A stretch of DNA of 64,000 nt from Tigriopus japonicus (GCA_010645155.1 JAAGOF010000268.1:41270-105269), one strand, 5' to 3'. Counted from the first letter of the stretch, positions 13,950 through 27,045 are shown. Numbers and translations: made by a program. The notes: generated from the letters alone by a model not told the origin.

Positions 13950-15523
13950 CTAAAATTAGAATCAAATTGTTTCACACACCTTAAATTCCTCATTCAAAAA
14001 TTTTATAGTCTTTAGCTAAATGTCTAAACGAGATTTGTTCCAGGAACTTGGTCGAAATAGCTCAAAAGGTTAAATCCCTGAGAGAGAAGACAGAGTAACT
14101 GACTGACTCTATCTCGGTACGTTGTATGGACTCAGTGTGTGTAGATAAATGTAATTGGCAATAAAAGGTCAAGGCTTTGTTTGCATAAGATGTGCAAGTA
14201 GGTGCTTCTTCGAACAGATTCCAATTCAGATCTTTTCTTCAAATTGCGGGTCCTGCGATTTTTGAGCATTGAACACTCACACATGTACGTAAATGCAAGA
14301 AGCTTCTCCGTGCTAAAAGTACAAACAGGGACACATGCGAGGAAGCATTCAAAACCTGATGTCATGTGAAAGATCTTCTGATTCATGGAACTCTCCTCTG
14401 CAACAGCTACAACCTAAAAGCCTCATCCCAACCACCCATTTGCTCAGTTCTTTCAAGATAGCCTATCTTGTTGAGCAACAACATTCCAAGTCGAATTCAA
14501 TCATCCACTTAATCAATTCTGATTTACCTCCATCCACACAACATGGAATGGTTTCAAAACCACCCTCCCTTCACCAATCATATTTCATGCCTTGAAGTTG
14601 TGCATTGTGTACAACGTTTGATTAGAAAACTGGTTTGCCCAACACTCAAGGTTGGTTTTTATCTTCAAATTCTCAACGCCCGACCAGACACGAAGCTGAA
14701 AGCATTCGATAATTCCCCCATGACACATTCACAAGTCCAGATATGATTCTATGAAAAGTTCCTAGAACATGAGACATGCGCACGTCACGAATGTTTCCGT
14801 TCCATTACAAGATCTATCGTGACGACATCGGATGCGCCTTCTCTGGTCGAAGTTTTGATAACAGAGCTACTCGAACAATAACAGCATCATCCCCAAAAGA
14901 CCAAGGAAGGAGTCCAAGCACTCGATTAGAAGCTGGACATGAACAATTGGGCAAACCATCACACATTTTCCTGCTTTAGCCCCCTCCAACCTGAGTGAAC
15001 AAGCCTTGCTCCGATCTTTCTTCCTACATTCAAACGTAAAGCAACCGTATATGTGGTTAAGCGTTCCAAATCGACATAGGTTGTTGAATGGAGGAAGCAG
15101 GAATCCCTACCTGCGAAAGAGTTTTGGGGGTCTTCCAGTACGGTACATTTGGGTAGTGAGTGTGTGTAGATGGGTATATGTATCTTTGGTGTCCTGAAAG
15201 GGCCATGACGAACCCAAGCAACAACGGGTTCAGTTGGCTTTTTGAAGTAAGCGATGACTCAGAGTGTTCACAAGCAGCGAAGTTGAAAAAAGCGAGTGTG
15301 TTGGCTAATATTTTATTGGGCTATCGAGAAATTGAAATTGCCAGTAACATTGTTTCTTGCTCCCCCTTTAATATTTGTGTCCAAGGTCAGTGCTCTTTTT
15401 TTTATTCGGAGGCCATGATCACGTGTGGCATCGCTCTGCATCTTCGTTCGGGAATCGCGTCGACATTCAAAACTGCTTCAAATGGCAGTGGATGATGATG
15501 GTTCTTGAAGTGAGGAGAGAAAC

Positions 15524-15539
15524 AGAGAGAGAGAGAGAG
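15524..15539. repeat. (GA)n microsatellite
   Basis: A run of about eight GA units in a longer purine-rich tract (15512-15562). Confidence 0.8.
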
Positions 15540-16080
15540 GAGGGAGAAAAAAAGAGAGAAATATTGTTTTCAAACAAACACGGCTCCGGCGATCTTTTAG
15601 TTAGCTCAATTCAATACAGTTCTGTGGTGGTAACTGACTGAGAAGTATTTATTCCGTATTTCTCAGGTACCTACGTACGTATGTACTCAAGACTTCTACT
15701 TCTCTCCACTTGATCCACGTGCATGCACGCGTATTGCAACCGCGTATTGCATGGATGGATGGATGGGAGGAAGGAAGGTGCCCAGAGGAAGACTGGGGAA
15801 AACGATCGTCTCTTGCAGGAACATTAAAGAGGCCATGAAATCGTGGAAAGAAGCAAAGTGAGAAAGCTGAAGCATCACTTTGAATCATCAAGCTTCTCCT
15901 CACCCCCGGACCACCAAAAAAACACACTCGGACTACTCGCGAACACTCCGCTTCCGCAGATCAAGAGGCACGGATAATGATGGTGGTAAAATGAAGGTGT
16001 GAGTAAGCGGGAGTCTCGGGAGGCTTCGTCTCTCACCCAGTGAGACTGATCGGGACGAAATTGAGGCGAAATCTAGGAAA

Positions 16081-16209
16081 NNNNNNNNNNNNNNNNNNNN
16101 NNNNNNNNNNNNNNNNNNNNNNNNNNNNNNNNNNNNNNNNNNNNNNNNNNNNNNNNNNNNNNNNNNNNNNNNNNNNNNNNNNNNNNNNNNNNNNNNNNNN
16201 NNNNNNNNN
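16081..16209. other. Assembly gap (129 N)
   Basis: Run of unknown bases. Missing 5' exons of SCaMC could be hidden here, although the gap as written is short. Confidence 0.99.
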
Positions 16210-18775
16210 GTCAGGAGTTAATCCGTCAAGACAAGTGATCAAGTTTGGAAAACCGGAGCAATTCGAGGAAGTGACATTGTTTCGAGATTGCCCTGATCGC
16301 CTTCACCGTTATCATCGCTGACGGCCGATCTACCTCTGAGAGCATTGTATGCTTTCGTCTTTGAGCACTGGCTAGTAGATTTTGAAAAATAACATAGAAG
16401 ACAGCCACCAAACAAAACTATTATCGCAAGAAAATCTTTCCGGTTGAGAGTGCATCGTCATCGGACAAAAAAAACTGACGGAGGTCTTTTGGTGTGTCTT
16501 TTCTTCAGAGAGTCCGGAAGGGTGGACAAAACACACTCAAGATCTAGCCAGACCAGTAGCACGATGACAACGAAATACGCATCTTTGGAATCCATCGTTC
16601 GCTATTTGTCGACATAAAAAAGTGTGCTGTTCTGGCAGAATCGGAGAGTTAGTGGCTACATTTCCAAAAGGTGTATTTGTGTATGTGTGTGGGATATCCA
16701 GAAAATTCAGATGGCATCTGTTGAATTCAAGTGAGCATCGCAGTCAACCCCCAGTTAACGTTCCCAAACGTGGTGTGGCCCTCGGAATGATCGCTCAACA
16801 AGCGACGCTTGTCACCACACGTAAATCGTGATTCCGCCAACGGGATCCCGTTGTCCATACATACTGGCAGCATATACATACAACTTTCCATTCAAGTTCT
16901 CGTTTTCGATTCTCTTGAAACCCATTCAAGCACAAATGTGAGATGGATGACGTCTGATTCGAATTAAATCCACATTAAATACCTCGACTCCGCCTTCACT
17001 CTCTTCCTCTGGAGACCGCAGCTCCTACCATAAATTTACGTGCGTACCAACTACCAACATTATGCTGCCACAACCAAACCCCAACCATCTTCGGTGGAGT
17101 GCAGAAATCTAAGTAAGACTTGTTCTCTTTCCTGCACTGCACTGTCCCCTTTGGATCCAACCAGGGGGGAGTGGAGCACTCCCAAATAGTCAAGACGACA
17201 CGGTCTATCCACAACCGTTGCCGAACCCATGGACTTGTTGCAAAGTGGTGGTGCCAAATCAGTGCTGCAACAACTCGGTTCGTCCATGTGGAAGTGAAGC
17301 TGCCTCCTCGTTCTCCTTTGCATCTGTGTGCATGTGGTGGTGGACGTCGTCCACGTTTGGCAAGCCATCATCGTCCTCGTTCTCTAGATTGACTGGCACG
17401 CGGTCCGCGCCTTTGGCGCTTGCCTCAGATTGTTGGCCGCCAGAGACGAGGTCCTCCACGCGGCTGTGGCTGTGGCTTTGAAAACTCCCAATCTCCAGTA
17501 GGATCAGCTGACGGATGCTCCAGCTAGAAGGAATCATCATCATCGTTGTGGACAGGATTTCAGTGCAGAGATTTGGCCCCAACTCGACTTGAACGTGTCC
17601 ATGAAGAGGACCATCGCCAACGACACCAAGATCAGCATCAGGTTCGTCGTCATCCAGGATTGGTAACAAACAAGTCAAAGACGACGACGACGAAAAAGAA
17701 GAAGTAGGAAGAGAAAAATCGACAACGAATTGAATGAAGAAGCAGGTGGTGACTCGATATCTTTGCCAGTTGAGTGTCGTTTCAGCGAAAAATCCGCCAA
17801 CAAAAGTGTTCTTTCATCGCGTCTGAGTGCGAGTGGCTGGAAAGGCCGAGAGGACGACGACTTGTTTGCTGAATGTACAAATGATCTTTCTTGGATCGAG
17901 GATGTTTACCATATCAATGCAAAGTCCTTGAATTGACTCCGTGTTGGGGTTAGTACTACAAGTGCAGCAAGTTTCTGACTTGTCTTCTTCTTCATCATCA
18001 TCTTCATCGGCATCAGTAGTGTAGTAGTGAGTGCTCTCTGAATCTCTCTGTGGCTCAGCCTCCTCTCCTCTCGCAACTGAGTTTGAGTCCTATCTTCCTT
18101 ACTGCTGCTTTTAACACACCTTCTTTTTATGTACATGTTTTACTGCACAGTAAGCCCGGTGGAAGGGAAAGAGGGAAGGAGGAGAGCCTTTTGAAACCAG
18201 CCATTCCAACGTGTCATCAGTCAGCCTTAATCTCACTCACTACTTACTCCCTGACTCATAACAACCTTCATCAGTGCTAAAACTAGCTCACTGTCAACAG
18301 CAGAAACCGAACCGCTCTCGGACTTTTTTTGAGGAGGGGAGCATACTCGTCGACAACGACGACGACAAATGATATCAATTTAGCACGAAACTACTACTTG
18401 GTATATCTTTACTGACCCCCTTATCAAGTGCATCCTGCGTCTAGGAGACATTCACAAGTCTTCTCTGTGTAGTGAGTCTATTCGTCTTGCTCATCCACGA
18501 GTTGAAATATGTATTTGTCCCGTCTCTCAAAGACGACAAAGCAACAGTGATATTTCAGTGAGGGATCAACGAGATTCCCAGCTTTCTATCAAATCGACTT
18601 TCGGTCCAATTGAGCGTCAACTTGCTAAACAGGCCCGCGATCTTGTCTCGAAAAAAGATCATTTCTGTGGGACAGACAAGTGAGAACGATCAGGAATGAA
18701 TTACTACTGACCGTGTGGTGATTGACAAGATAAAACTCGGCTCAGTCGAAAGGACAAATTGCAAATTCGGTCAAG

Positions 18776-21017
18776 ATGAATTGGAATTGGGCTCATAAAG
18801 CGTCCAAGGACGTCCTTCCCGAAAAGGCCATATCTGCAGAGGCTCGTCTCATGGCCATTAAAAAGGTAAGCAAAAGCACGACTTCTTAGTGGCACTTCTT
18901 TGTACATTTCTACGTAGCTGGTGCAAGAATTGACCAACATTTTGTCCTAGTTTCTATGCTAAACTTCGCTCATTTTCTTTTTCTAGGCCGGAAAGATTTG
19001 GAAAAAAGGAGTGGAAGATTCACTGAAAACCGCGCCACATAAATACAAAAATGATACCCTTGACACCCGAAAACGAAGGACAGCCGAATTTGTCCTGGGC
19101 GAAACCATGGGCATGGCAGTTCAAGCATTGAAAGAGGAAAAAGTGGTAATGAATATACCACCTCCGGTCACGTCTCCATTGTGCACCATTTTGGAGAGGT
19201 TCGCCAATTTGGAGAAGACTATCGCTCACATGCTGACCACAAACGAATCTGAGATCACTGCCTTCATCTCATCGGACACGCCATTGTCGAAACTCTTGAC
19301 CGATGATGTTCCTGCCGTGATCTCGGCCAAGAAAGATTTGGAGCAACTCATTAAGCGGAGAGCTCAGTGCAACAACAGTCTGGACAAAGAGATGAACAAG
19401 TTCAAAAAGATGTCCAACGAGGACGACATTGAAGATGAGCGTTTGCAACAACAAATGGAGACCAAGGAGAAGATCGCATTCGACTTGGAAAACTTGGAAA
19501 AGGAGGTGAACCAGGAGAATGATAAACTCACTTCCAGCCTCATGACCTTAGTGTCCCGAGAGAATCGTTATGCCGAGTCTGTTTTGGAACTCATGAAGCT
19601 CAAGAAAAGCTTCTACGAGAATGCCTTCAAGACATTAGAAGCGGAATTGCCCAACGTGCAAAAGATCCTTCAAGATACCAAGTTTCGGCCCGTGTTTGGA
19701 GAGCGTTTAGAGGATCACCTCGAGGCAACTGAAAGGGATATCGCCTTTCCGATATGTCTCGCCATTGATAAAATGCTGGAATCCGGTTTGAACGACGAGG
19801 GCCTCTTTCGTATCTCTCCCAAACAAGTTAAACTTGACAAGTTAAAAGCGTATCTGGATTCTCACGAACCAGTGGATGAGCTGCTTCTCGAAGGCGATGT
19901 CCATTTACAGGCAGGCCTTCTAAAGAGCTACTTGCGAGAACTACCCGTTCCACTTTTGGGCGGACGAGACGCCTATGATCGATGGATCCAAAGCAGCGTG
20001 ATGAGGGATGAGCGGAAGAAAATCAAAGAGTTCCAAAGCATTTTAGACGAAGAGGTCTCCAAAAGCATTAAGAGAAATATTCAATATGTGATAAAGTTCT
20101 TGCAAGAGCTGTCCAAGAAGTCAAAGGCCACAAAAATGACCCCTAGGAATATCGCTATTGTTCTCGGGCCAAACTTGCTTTGGTCGGATCGGGGGTTCGA
20201 GACCGAGCAGAGCAACCTGGAGAATACCATTGCCATCGTGGCCACCATGATTGAATGCTACCACACGATATTTCCAGTGGATATCAGCTTCTCGCCGGAG
20301 GGCTTATGGTTGCCCCAGTCAAAATCCGCCTCGGAACCGGGAACTCCCGCGGGAACCGAGGGCCATCAACTACAAAAGTCAGCTTCTGCTTCGCCCGCTG
20401 TGACCAGAAACACCGTTCACCTGTCAACGCAAGCACCCGTTCCCGCACCTCGAACCAGCCTTTGCTTGGATAGTCCATCCCCCAACCACAAGCGCAAGGT
20501 GTCGATCCGATCAAAAATGATTAGTAAAATCAAGATGGGCGGCCCTGGATCGTCAAACGAGAAAATGGTCTCTTTGCCACCTCCGCCCAATCATCCACCT
20601 CCATCACTTCCTTATGGTATTCACGGGTCTCAGTCGAATCAGCAAACACCGCCACCCAAGGCACCCCGACCAACTTCCATTAGTCTTAACAAAGGCTCCG
20701 AAGAGACGAACAATCCTTTCGGCAGTGTGGCTTCGCTCTATCCGTCTTTGGTTGTCCATCCGAGTTCGCCCGATCATGTGATTCCCTCGGATGGGGCGAT
20801 CGGGTGCTCCAATGAAGAAACTGTCAGGGAACCCAACCCCGTGCCTCATGAGAGGGCCTCAGTGACAAAGAATATTCCCCAAAAGTCTGAGGATAAGATT
20901 AAGCACAACGCAGTGACAACGACCGTGCTCGAGTCCCCCACAACGGTTCTCCAAGCTACTGCAACGACCACGAGCTCGGCGGCCATTCCGTCTTCGAATG
21001 GAGCTACGGCTCGTTAA
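18776..21017 (+). CDS. BAR-domain Rho GTPase-activating protein (ARHGAP17/44, RhoGAP92B type)
   Basis: Predicted GAP for Cdc42/Rac-type GTPases that binds curved membrane through an N-terminal BAR domain. Exon 1 is 18776-18865 (30 codons), exon 2 is 18987-21017 (acceptor ttctag), giving 706 residues. An in-frame TAA upstream supports the start MNWNWAHKASKDVLPEKA. Residues about 1-250 are mostly charged helix (BAR). RhoGAP is at about 268-458, with the arginine finger in DEGLFRIS (Arg305), KSYLRELPVPLL, and KMTPRNIAIVLGPNLLW (about 413-429). The C-terminal third is low-complexity and proline-rich (SLPPPPNHPPPSLPYG, PPPKAPRPTS), likely SH3-binding. No SH3 domain is present. Length and order fit the RICH/Nadrin family. 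Confidence 0.9.
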
Positions 21018-22399
21018 TGTGGTCTACAACGACCAACCAGAGCAGTTTTGTGATAATTTCGATATTTTGTAGCCACCAGTGCAAGACTAAAATGCCGTCA
21101 TTCAAATGACATCGATATAAATGGAACTATTTTGGATTGATTTCGAAACAAAACAAATTTATTCAACCTAAATATGGCAGTGTTCTTGAGTATTCATTGA
21201 TTATGAGTTGCTTGGAAGTTTCCAAACCCCTCCCGATAGCACATAGTGCTAAATTAGGATCATTAACGGCGCAGAAAGTGGATAAGTGTAGGAGGAAAAC
21301 AGGTTGTCGGCAATGTGCACATTGCAAATATACTAGCAAATTAGGATTGAGACGTCTTGGTGATTGAATTTACGATATGATTGAGGGTAAAAAGATAAGC
21401 AAAGTATTTGACAAGATGGAATTTCTGTAATTTCCAAGTTCAAATAGGCACAGTTCACACAGTAGACGTTTAGCGTTTGATGTTTTTGAATGAAACTTCA
21501 TTTCATTGACCCTGTTTTTAAGTCAAATAAGTTCTCCAAGTCCCTTTTATTTGAAAAATTCGCTTCTCACATGAACTTCATACAAACAATAAAGAAAAGT
21601 TTTGCATTGCAAAAGGTACCTACTTAAAACATCCAACAGTATCATTCAAAAATCGTTCTTTTCAGGCATTACCTAAATATATTGGTATAATCTTTGGAAA
21701 ATCGGACTAATTACTGAGTTATCTCTTCCTAATAAGATAGATAAGAACGTTAGATCATTCTTTAAGAACACCCAATGCTACCAACGCATTAATATCTGAA
21801 ATAAAACACGTGATCTCAACAAATAGAACCTACCAATATCACTTATCTTTGTCCTACCCGACAATATGAGGTTTTTTTTTTTCACAATTCTATCGTTCAG
21901 TTATTCGATGGCAATTGATTCCAGAGAGGAAGTATTTGTTACCCCTAAAACATGACTTGTTTGTTTTTAAATGCTTTGACTTTTACTGACTTAAAGACAA
22001 AAAGGCATATAAGTATGAACACTTGTCAAAAACTTAATATCCAAGACAATGTTGGAGCTGATGGTAAAAAATGTAATCTAAAAGCAACTGATTTCGTTCC
22101 CAATATTTTGCAATTCAAATCTCAATTCGAGACAGGTTTAATTAACAAACCACCACTGTAAAACTCTTCTACAAATCTACCAGAAAGACGAGTTCCCGAC
22201 GATATCTTACCAAGTCATGGTCAACCAAATAAGTCTCATTCCAAGCAAAAAGCATCTAGCATGTTGCTAGTTTTCAGCTGTCAAACATTCAAGTTTTCAA
22301 AAGAATCTTTTTCAAGAAGGGACCATCTTAAAGTCTCAAAGACTCGTGAGCATTCAGGACTTATATCATACGGTTTCATTCAGTTAGAAGGGTTATGAT
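21018..22399. other. No gene seen; 3' flank of the RhoGAP gene
   Basis: AT-rich and non-coding. AATAAA at about 21587-21592 is a possible distant poly(A) signal. A short cysteine-bearing frame near 21.2-21.4 kb (KTGCRQCAHCKYTSKLG) is unsupported. Confidence 0.5.
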
Positions 22400-23268
22400 T
22401 AGGGCTGAATATTTTAGGTTAACTTTTTGGGCAAATTATGACATAATTAGGTTGCCAAAAATTACGTTTTAGGTTTTTTTTAGGTTGTATAGATAACACC
22501 TTTTCAGAGGCTATTCAGACCAAATATAGCCTTTTATTAATTGCTCTACAGCAGTTTACTTTTTACAAGAGTAAAAGCAGTGGAGCAGAGACAGAGGCAG
22601 TGAAAACTTAATTTGGCAATGGTGGGAAAGTGGTAGAAATGGCAGTATAGAAAATTTTGTGGTAGAGAAATTTCTGAAGTGGCAGAATATGGCAAAAAGT
22701 GGAAGGGCAGGCAAAAAAATCGACCAAAAAACGATATCGAAAATTGTGGACCAAGAAAAAGAGATCAAAAAATTTTGACCTAAAAAACGAGATCTAAAAT
22801 TTGAGCCCTAAAAAACGAGATGAAATGATTAAAAACGAGAAAAATTCGGCTCAAAGGTGACAGAATGTGGCGTTATGTGACTTCAAAAATGGCAGCGAGC
22901 GCATGTAATTGGCAGTATTTCAAACAAATTTTGGCAATGTCTGCCTGAAACCACCTGGTAACGCTGATTTGGCATGTTGATGGGATGAAAATCATTGTGG
23001 CTCCCACTCCTCTTCTCTCTTCCTTTGTTCTCGTGTTTTGTTTTTTTGAAGACACTGGGTTGAGGGACCTCATTGTGCAAATGACTTTAGGATAAGTAAA
23101 AAAAATAATATTAGGTTGAAAACTTAGTTTTAGGTAAAAATTGCCCTAAAAAGGCGAGAAAAAAGTAAATTTTTGACTGAAAACTTAATTTTAGGTAAAA
23201 ATTGCCCGAATTAGGCGTTTTAGGTTAAAACCTAAGTTTTTATGTAAAACCTAAAATATTCAGCCCTA
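22400..23268. mobile_element. hAT-like MITE, 869 bp, with 8-bp target duplication
   Basis: Ends are inverted: the left begins TAGGGCTGAATATTTTAGG and the right ends with its reverse complement. The identical octamer GTTATGAT flanks both sides (22392-22399 and 23269-23276). An 8-bp duplication and a TAGGG end are hAT hallmarks. Further imperfect inverted similarity, with repeated ttttaggtt motifs, extends inward. There is no transposase, so it is non-autonomous. Confidence 0.82.
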
Positions 23269-23278
23269 GTTATGATTA

Positions 23279-24001
23279 TAGGCCTAGGAATTTGATGCAA
23301 AAACTTTAATTGGCATTTAGGACCCTTATTTGCTTTGCACTAATTTGAATTTTGAGCATTTACTTGCATTTAGAGATCTTATTTGCATTTTGTTTTGACT
23401 TTTGGAGACATTTTGGGCAAATGAGCAGAAGAACGTGATTTTTAAGAGTGGTTTAGGGATCAAATATGATTTTCAGAAATAAGTTTTGGAAATTTGATTT
23501 AAATTTGGATACCAAACAAGTGTTTTTCCCATTTCGTATAATTTAATTTGATTTTTCTGCTGCAAACTTCGGAAGATGTGGTATCTTGACAAACAAAGCC
23601 CCCTCTTCTTTGTGGAAGGATCTCAATATACGCACTCTAATAACTGAAGGATGTCAACAACGTTATATATTTTACGAATTATAGTCGATTTTACAAAATT
23701 AGAGTTCGAAAAATGGAAAGACTATAGCTTTGGAACTGAATAATGAACGAACTAAATTTGTGGATATTGTTTGCGCTCGGTTACAAGTCTCTTCTCTGTT
23801 TTAGAGTGTCATAAACAACAAACAATAAACATGGTGCTCAAGATACTAAAGATTGCATTTTTAGCCCAATACATCTTGAATTGACAACCCAGACCTTAAA
23901 AACCCAAAACAAAACATTAATTGCCCCTCTGAAACATGATTTTATTTGCATCTTGAAGAACATTTCAGTCATCTTTTATTTGCATTAAATTCCAAGGCCT
24001 A
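23279..24001. mobile_element. Candidate second MITE, about 723 bp, next to the first
   Basis: The left end starts taggcctaggaatttgatgc; the right end, reversed, reads taggccttggaatttaatgc. The interior is AT-rich with repeated ttatttgcat motifs. Flanks contain repeated gttatga but no clean 8-bp duplication. It starts only two bases after the target duplication of the preceding MITE. Confidence 0.55.
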
Positions 24002-24183
24002 GTTATGAACTAGTTATGCCTAGTTATGATAATTATTGTTTCATGAGTGCTTCATGAGGAACAAGTTGACGAAAAATCCGTTCTCTCCATGCGAAATAAT
24101 TAAATCACCGCCAAAGAAAAGGGTTGCTTGAAGAATTTGAAAGTTAAACTTAAAGTTGCTCAACAAGTGTGTGTTCGAAACTA

Positions 24184-25467
24184 CGGGGAGGGGCAGAAGT
24201 ATCCAGACAAAACTTGGATGACGTATATCTCCTAAAGCAAGAGGAATATTTTTATTTCCCGCGTTTTTCTGGTTTGACCAAAAACCGGTTTTGAATGTTT
24301 GTTAATTTTTTTTTTGTTTAAATCCGGAAATATGAAGCCCCAGGAACAAAAGCATAAAGTGATTGCTGAATTGCTCTCAGCCGGCAACGACGCCAGAGCC
24401 ATCATCAAGTCAACCAAGTACCCCAGGGCCACCGTCTACAAGGTCGTGAAGAGGCTGCAGTCTGACCGGGGGACAGGCCACGCCCCCTACGGCCCACACA
24501 GGGCAAACAAGCGAACCCCCAGATTCTTGGCGGGCCTGAGGAGGTCCATTGAGGCCAACCCAGCTGTGTCCATATCGGCCCCCGCAGCCAGGCGGTCCGT
24601 GAGCCAGAGGACTGTGGCCAGGGCCGTCAAGGAGGACCTGAACTTGACCTCCTACGTCAGAGGCAGACGCCACCTTCTTACCAAGAAGATGAAGGCCACC
24701 AGGCTTGAGAGGGGCAAGAAGTTGCGCAGAATCAGCAAGGTCAATCCGAGGACAGTCAGACATTTCTCAGATGAGTCAATCTTCACAGTGGATGGCGCGT
24801 ACAACCCCCAGAACAACCAATGGCTCGCCGAGAACAGAACCGTTGTGCCTCCCATCATGAAGACAAAGAATCCTGCCAAGATTATGGTTTTTGGCTTCAT
24901 CAGCAGCGACGGGAAGGTGATGCCAGCCCATGTCTTCCCTCCCAAATTCAGGCTCAACGCCGCCGGGTACGTGGAGCTTCTAAGGAAGGTCGAGATGCCC
25001 TGGCTGGCAACCTCATACCCACCAGGAACCAAATTCATGTGGATCCAGGACTCTGCTCCGTGTCATGCGTCCTATGTTTCCATGAACTTTTTGAACAACA
25101 AATTTGATGTAGTGGCAAAGAAAGACGAGTGGCCTTCAAACAGCCCTGACCTCAACCCATGCGACATCTAGTTGTGGTCCGAGCTGAGGAGGAAGGTCAA
25201 CAAGATGCCCCACAACAGCCTGGCGTCTCTGAAGTCATCGGTGAAGCGGAACATGGCCTCCTTCTCCATGGCCGAAGTCGCCAAAGCCTGCTCGGCCTTT
25301 GTCGGCCGCTTAAACGCCGTCATTAAGGCCAACGGTGACCATATTGAATAAAAATGTTCTTAATTGTTGTCCAAACTTTTTTTGTTTAATACATAATTGG
25401 CTAAAAATTGCTCTTGATGCTGTAAATTATGTTCAAAGTTTTGTCCGGATACTTCTGCCCCACTCTG
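24184..25467 (+). mobile_element. maT-like Tc1/mariner element, 1284 bp, almost complete
   Basis: Inverted ends share GGGGCAGAAGTATCC and GACAAAACT (left 24184-24213, right 25438-25467), and TA dinucleotides flank both sides (24182-24183 and 25468-25469). One transposase gene fills the interior. The coding part is much more GC-rich than the AT-rich DNA around it and uses many agg/gcc/ccc codons, which suggests a recent arrival. Confidence 0.9.
24332..25351 (+). pseudogene. maT-like mariner transposase (D,D37D), one nonsense codon
   Basis: Cut-and-paste transposase of the IS630-Tc1-mariner group. The frame from ATG 24332 has an N-terminal helix-turn-helix (about residues 8-45) and a catalytic domain with Asp147 (FSDES), Asp240 (WIQDSAPCH) and Asp278 (SPDLNPCD). 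The last two are separated by 37 residues, which fits the maT clade. A TAG at 25169-25171, just after the third aspartate, stops it at 279 residues. The same frame stays open for 59 further codons (LWSELRRKVN...) to TAA 25349-25351, so this single change is the only visible damage. Normal length would be about 339 residues. Confidence 0.9.
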
Positions 25468-25902
25468 TATATCATATTTTACAAAGAACAATGCCTAAAA
25501 GCTATAATTCTTAAATATTTCAAAAAAGACCAAATCAGAACCAGAACTTATTAGAATGGAGGCACCCGAGAATGCTCCAATCAAAAACCAAGGTGGACGC
25601 AAAGCTGTTGCGAGTATGAATGGGAATTTGAAGCATTAATAACTAGTTAGCCTATAAAGACTTCAGCTTTTTTGTGCTGTTGATTAATGACGATTTTGTA
25701 TACCCTTTTCAGTTATCTTTTATTTCTTACTTTCCCAATTTATCCACACTCAACCAAAACCCTAACACATTGAATAGTTCTTGACCATTATCTTATCCAT
25801 TGAAACCATTCTCATTACTATTCAAAAAAAAAGACAGGACATTTTTTTTGAAAGTTTAATTTAACGTACACTGAAGGACCTAGTAGGACCATCGTCCAAA
25901 TA

Positions 25903-26052
25903 TTTCCGATAGGCAATTTCATGTTCGGTATTTGAAAAGTTCTCTGTCTGTGGGTGTGGATTAACGTCTAAACGCTTCCAGGTGAAAGGGCGCGGGGAAG
26001 AATCGAACCCGGAACCACTAACACTTTAGGAGACTGCGCTAACCATGTCTTT
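25903..26052 (-). mobile_element. tRNA-derived SINE, copy A
   Basis: On the minus strand from 26052, an A-box-like TGGTTAGCGCAGTCTCC is followed by a B-box GGTTCGATTC. A non-tRNA body then contains ccacacccacagac and attgcctatcgg. Copy B at 39871-40026 has the same order and body on the plus strand, so these are members of one dispersed family. Confidence 0.75.
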
Positions 26053-27045
26053 CCCCTTTGTCTTTTGGTTTGTCTTATGCAAAGCAAAAAACAAAAAAAA
26101 AACTTGGCGATTCTAATGTTAGTTTTGCTCATAGATCATAAAAAGGCTTTATGAGATTTGTGGTTTATCCCCACCTGGTTGCATATTTTAAAATTTGATA
26201 GCTATTTAATCTCAGCGTTAAACTACATATGATGTTAAGAAATGGGAGAGTACAGCTGCTTCGGAAGTGTATTAACCAATTAATTAAAAAAAAACTACCA
26301 AGATTTAGAAGACTTGTCGTATTTGCATAATGATGAAAAGAGGGAAATGTACTCTTTCATTAGTTACATTTAGTGAATTTGGTCTGGACGTGATTAAAAG
26401 AGATAATCCTTGTTATGTATTCTCACTGTCAGACTTCAGAGGCCGTATTTTTTGACTTGACTAACCAAGAACATGTAAATTATCAATACCTGAGTGTCAA
26501 GGCTAATTCTTATTGGCACATTAGTCGATGAGATCAGTGATCCGTCCTTTTGTGGCTTCTTCTGCGACCATTCGTTAATCAAGGTCTTTGTTTATCCGGT
26601 ATATACAAAATGTTCGTCACACAAAACACGAACAAACCATTACAACCAAAAACAAATTTCATTTTTGGCAAAAAGAGCCCCCTGCCATTAAAATTTAACC
26701 CAACCCTGAAGTTAGATTTTTTATTCACGAGAAACAAAACAAAAAGAAATTTGACGCCAAGATGACAAAAATCAGTTCCAAGATGATTGGAACGGAGACT
26801 CTCTGATAGGTCTGATAAAGGACCACGAAACTTCTGGATGCGTTTCCAACTCATTACCCTTTCATTTATAAATGGGAGTGACAAAACTGAAAACACATGC
26901 AAAATGCAGGCTCTTGAAGCTCAGGTTAAAAATCTTGCCACTTAAAAAAAAGAGTTTTTTTCTTTACGGGTCAATCAGCAAGTGAAAGAGTTTTCCTGAA
27001 AACTGGACGTCCTTGACTTTCATCTCATAACGCATTCTTTCAAAG
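26053..27045. other. No gene seen; upstream flank of opsin 1
   Basis: AT-rich sequence without supported coding frames, leading to the opsin 1 TATA box. Confidence 0.5.

Larger units (their letters stand above)
13950..18775. other. No gene supported; intergenic or 5' introns
   Basis: Lies between the carrier gene (minus) and the RhoGAP gene (plus), so it should hold both 5' ends. No EF-hand signature was found on the minus strand. It contains the N gap, a GA microsatellite and several acidic-repeat-like trinucleotide stretches (about 17670-17700 and 18345-18370). Confidence 0.5.

Noticed and set aside
17259..17678. 139-codon acidic minus-strand frame, considered as a missing EF-hand exon of SCaMC
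   Set aside because: Contains Asp-rich runs but no EF-hand loop pattern (DxDxDG with spaced Glu), and no fit to the carrier exon.
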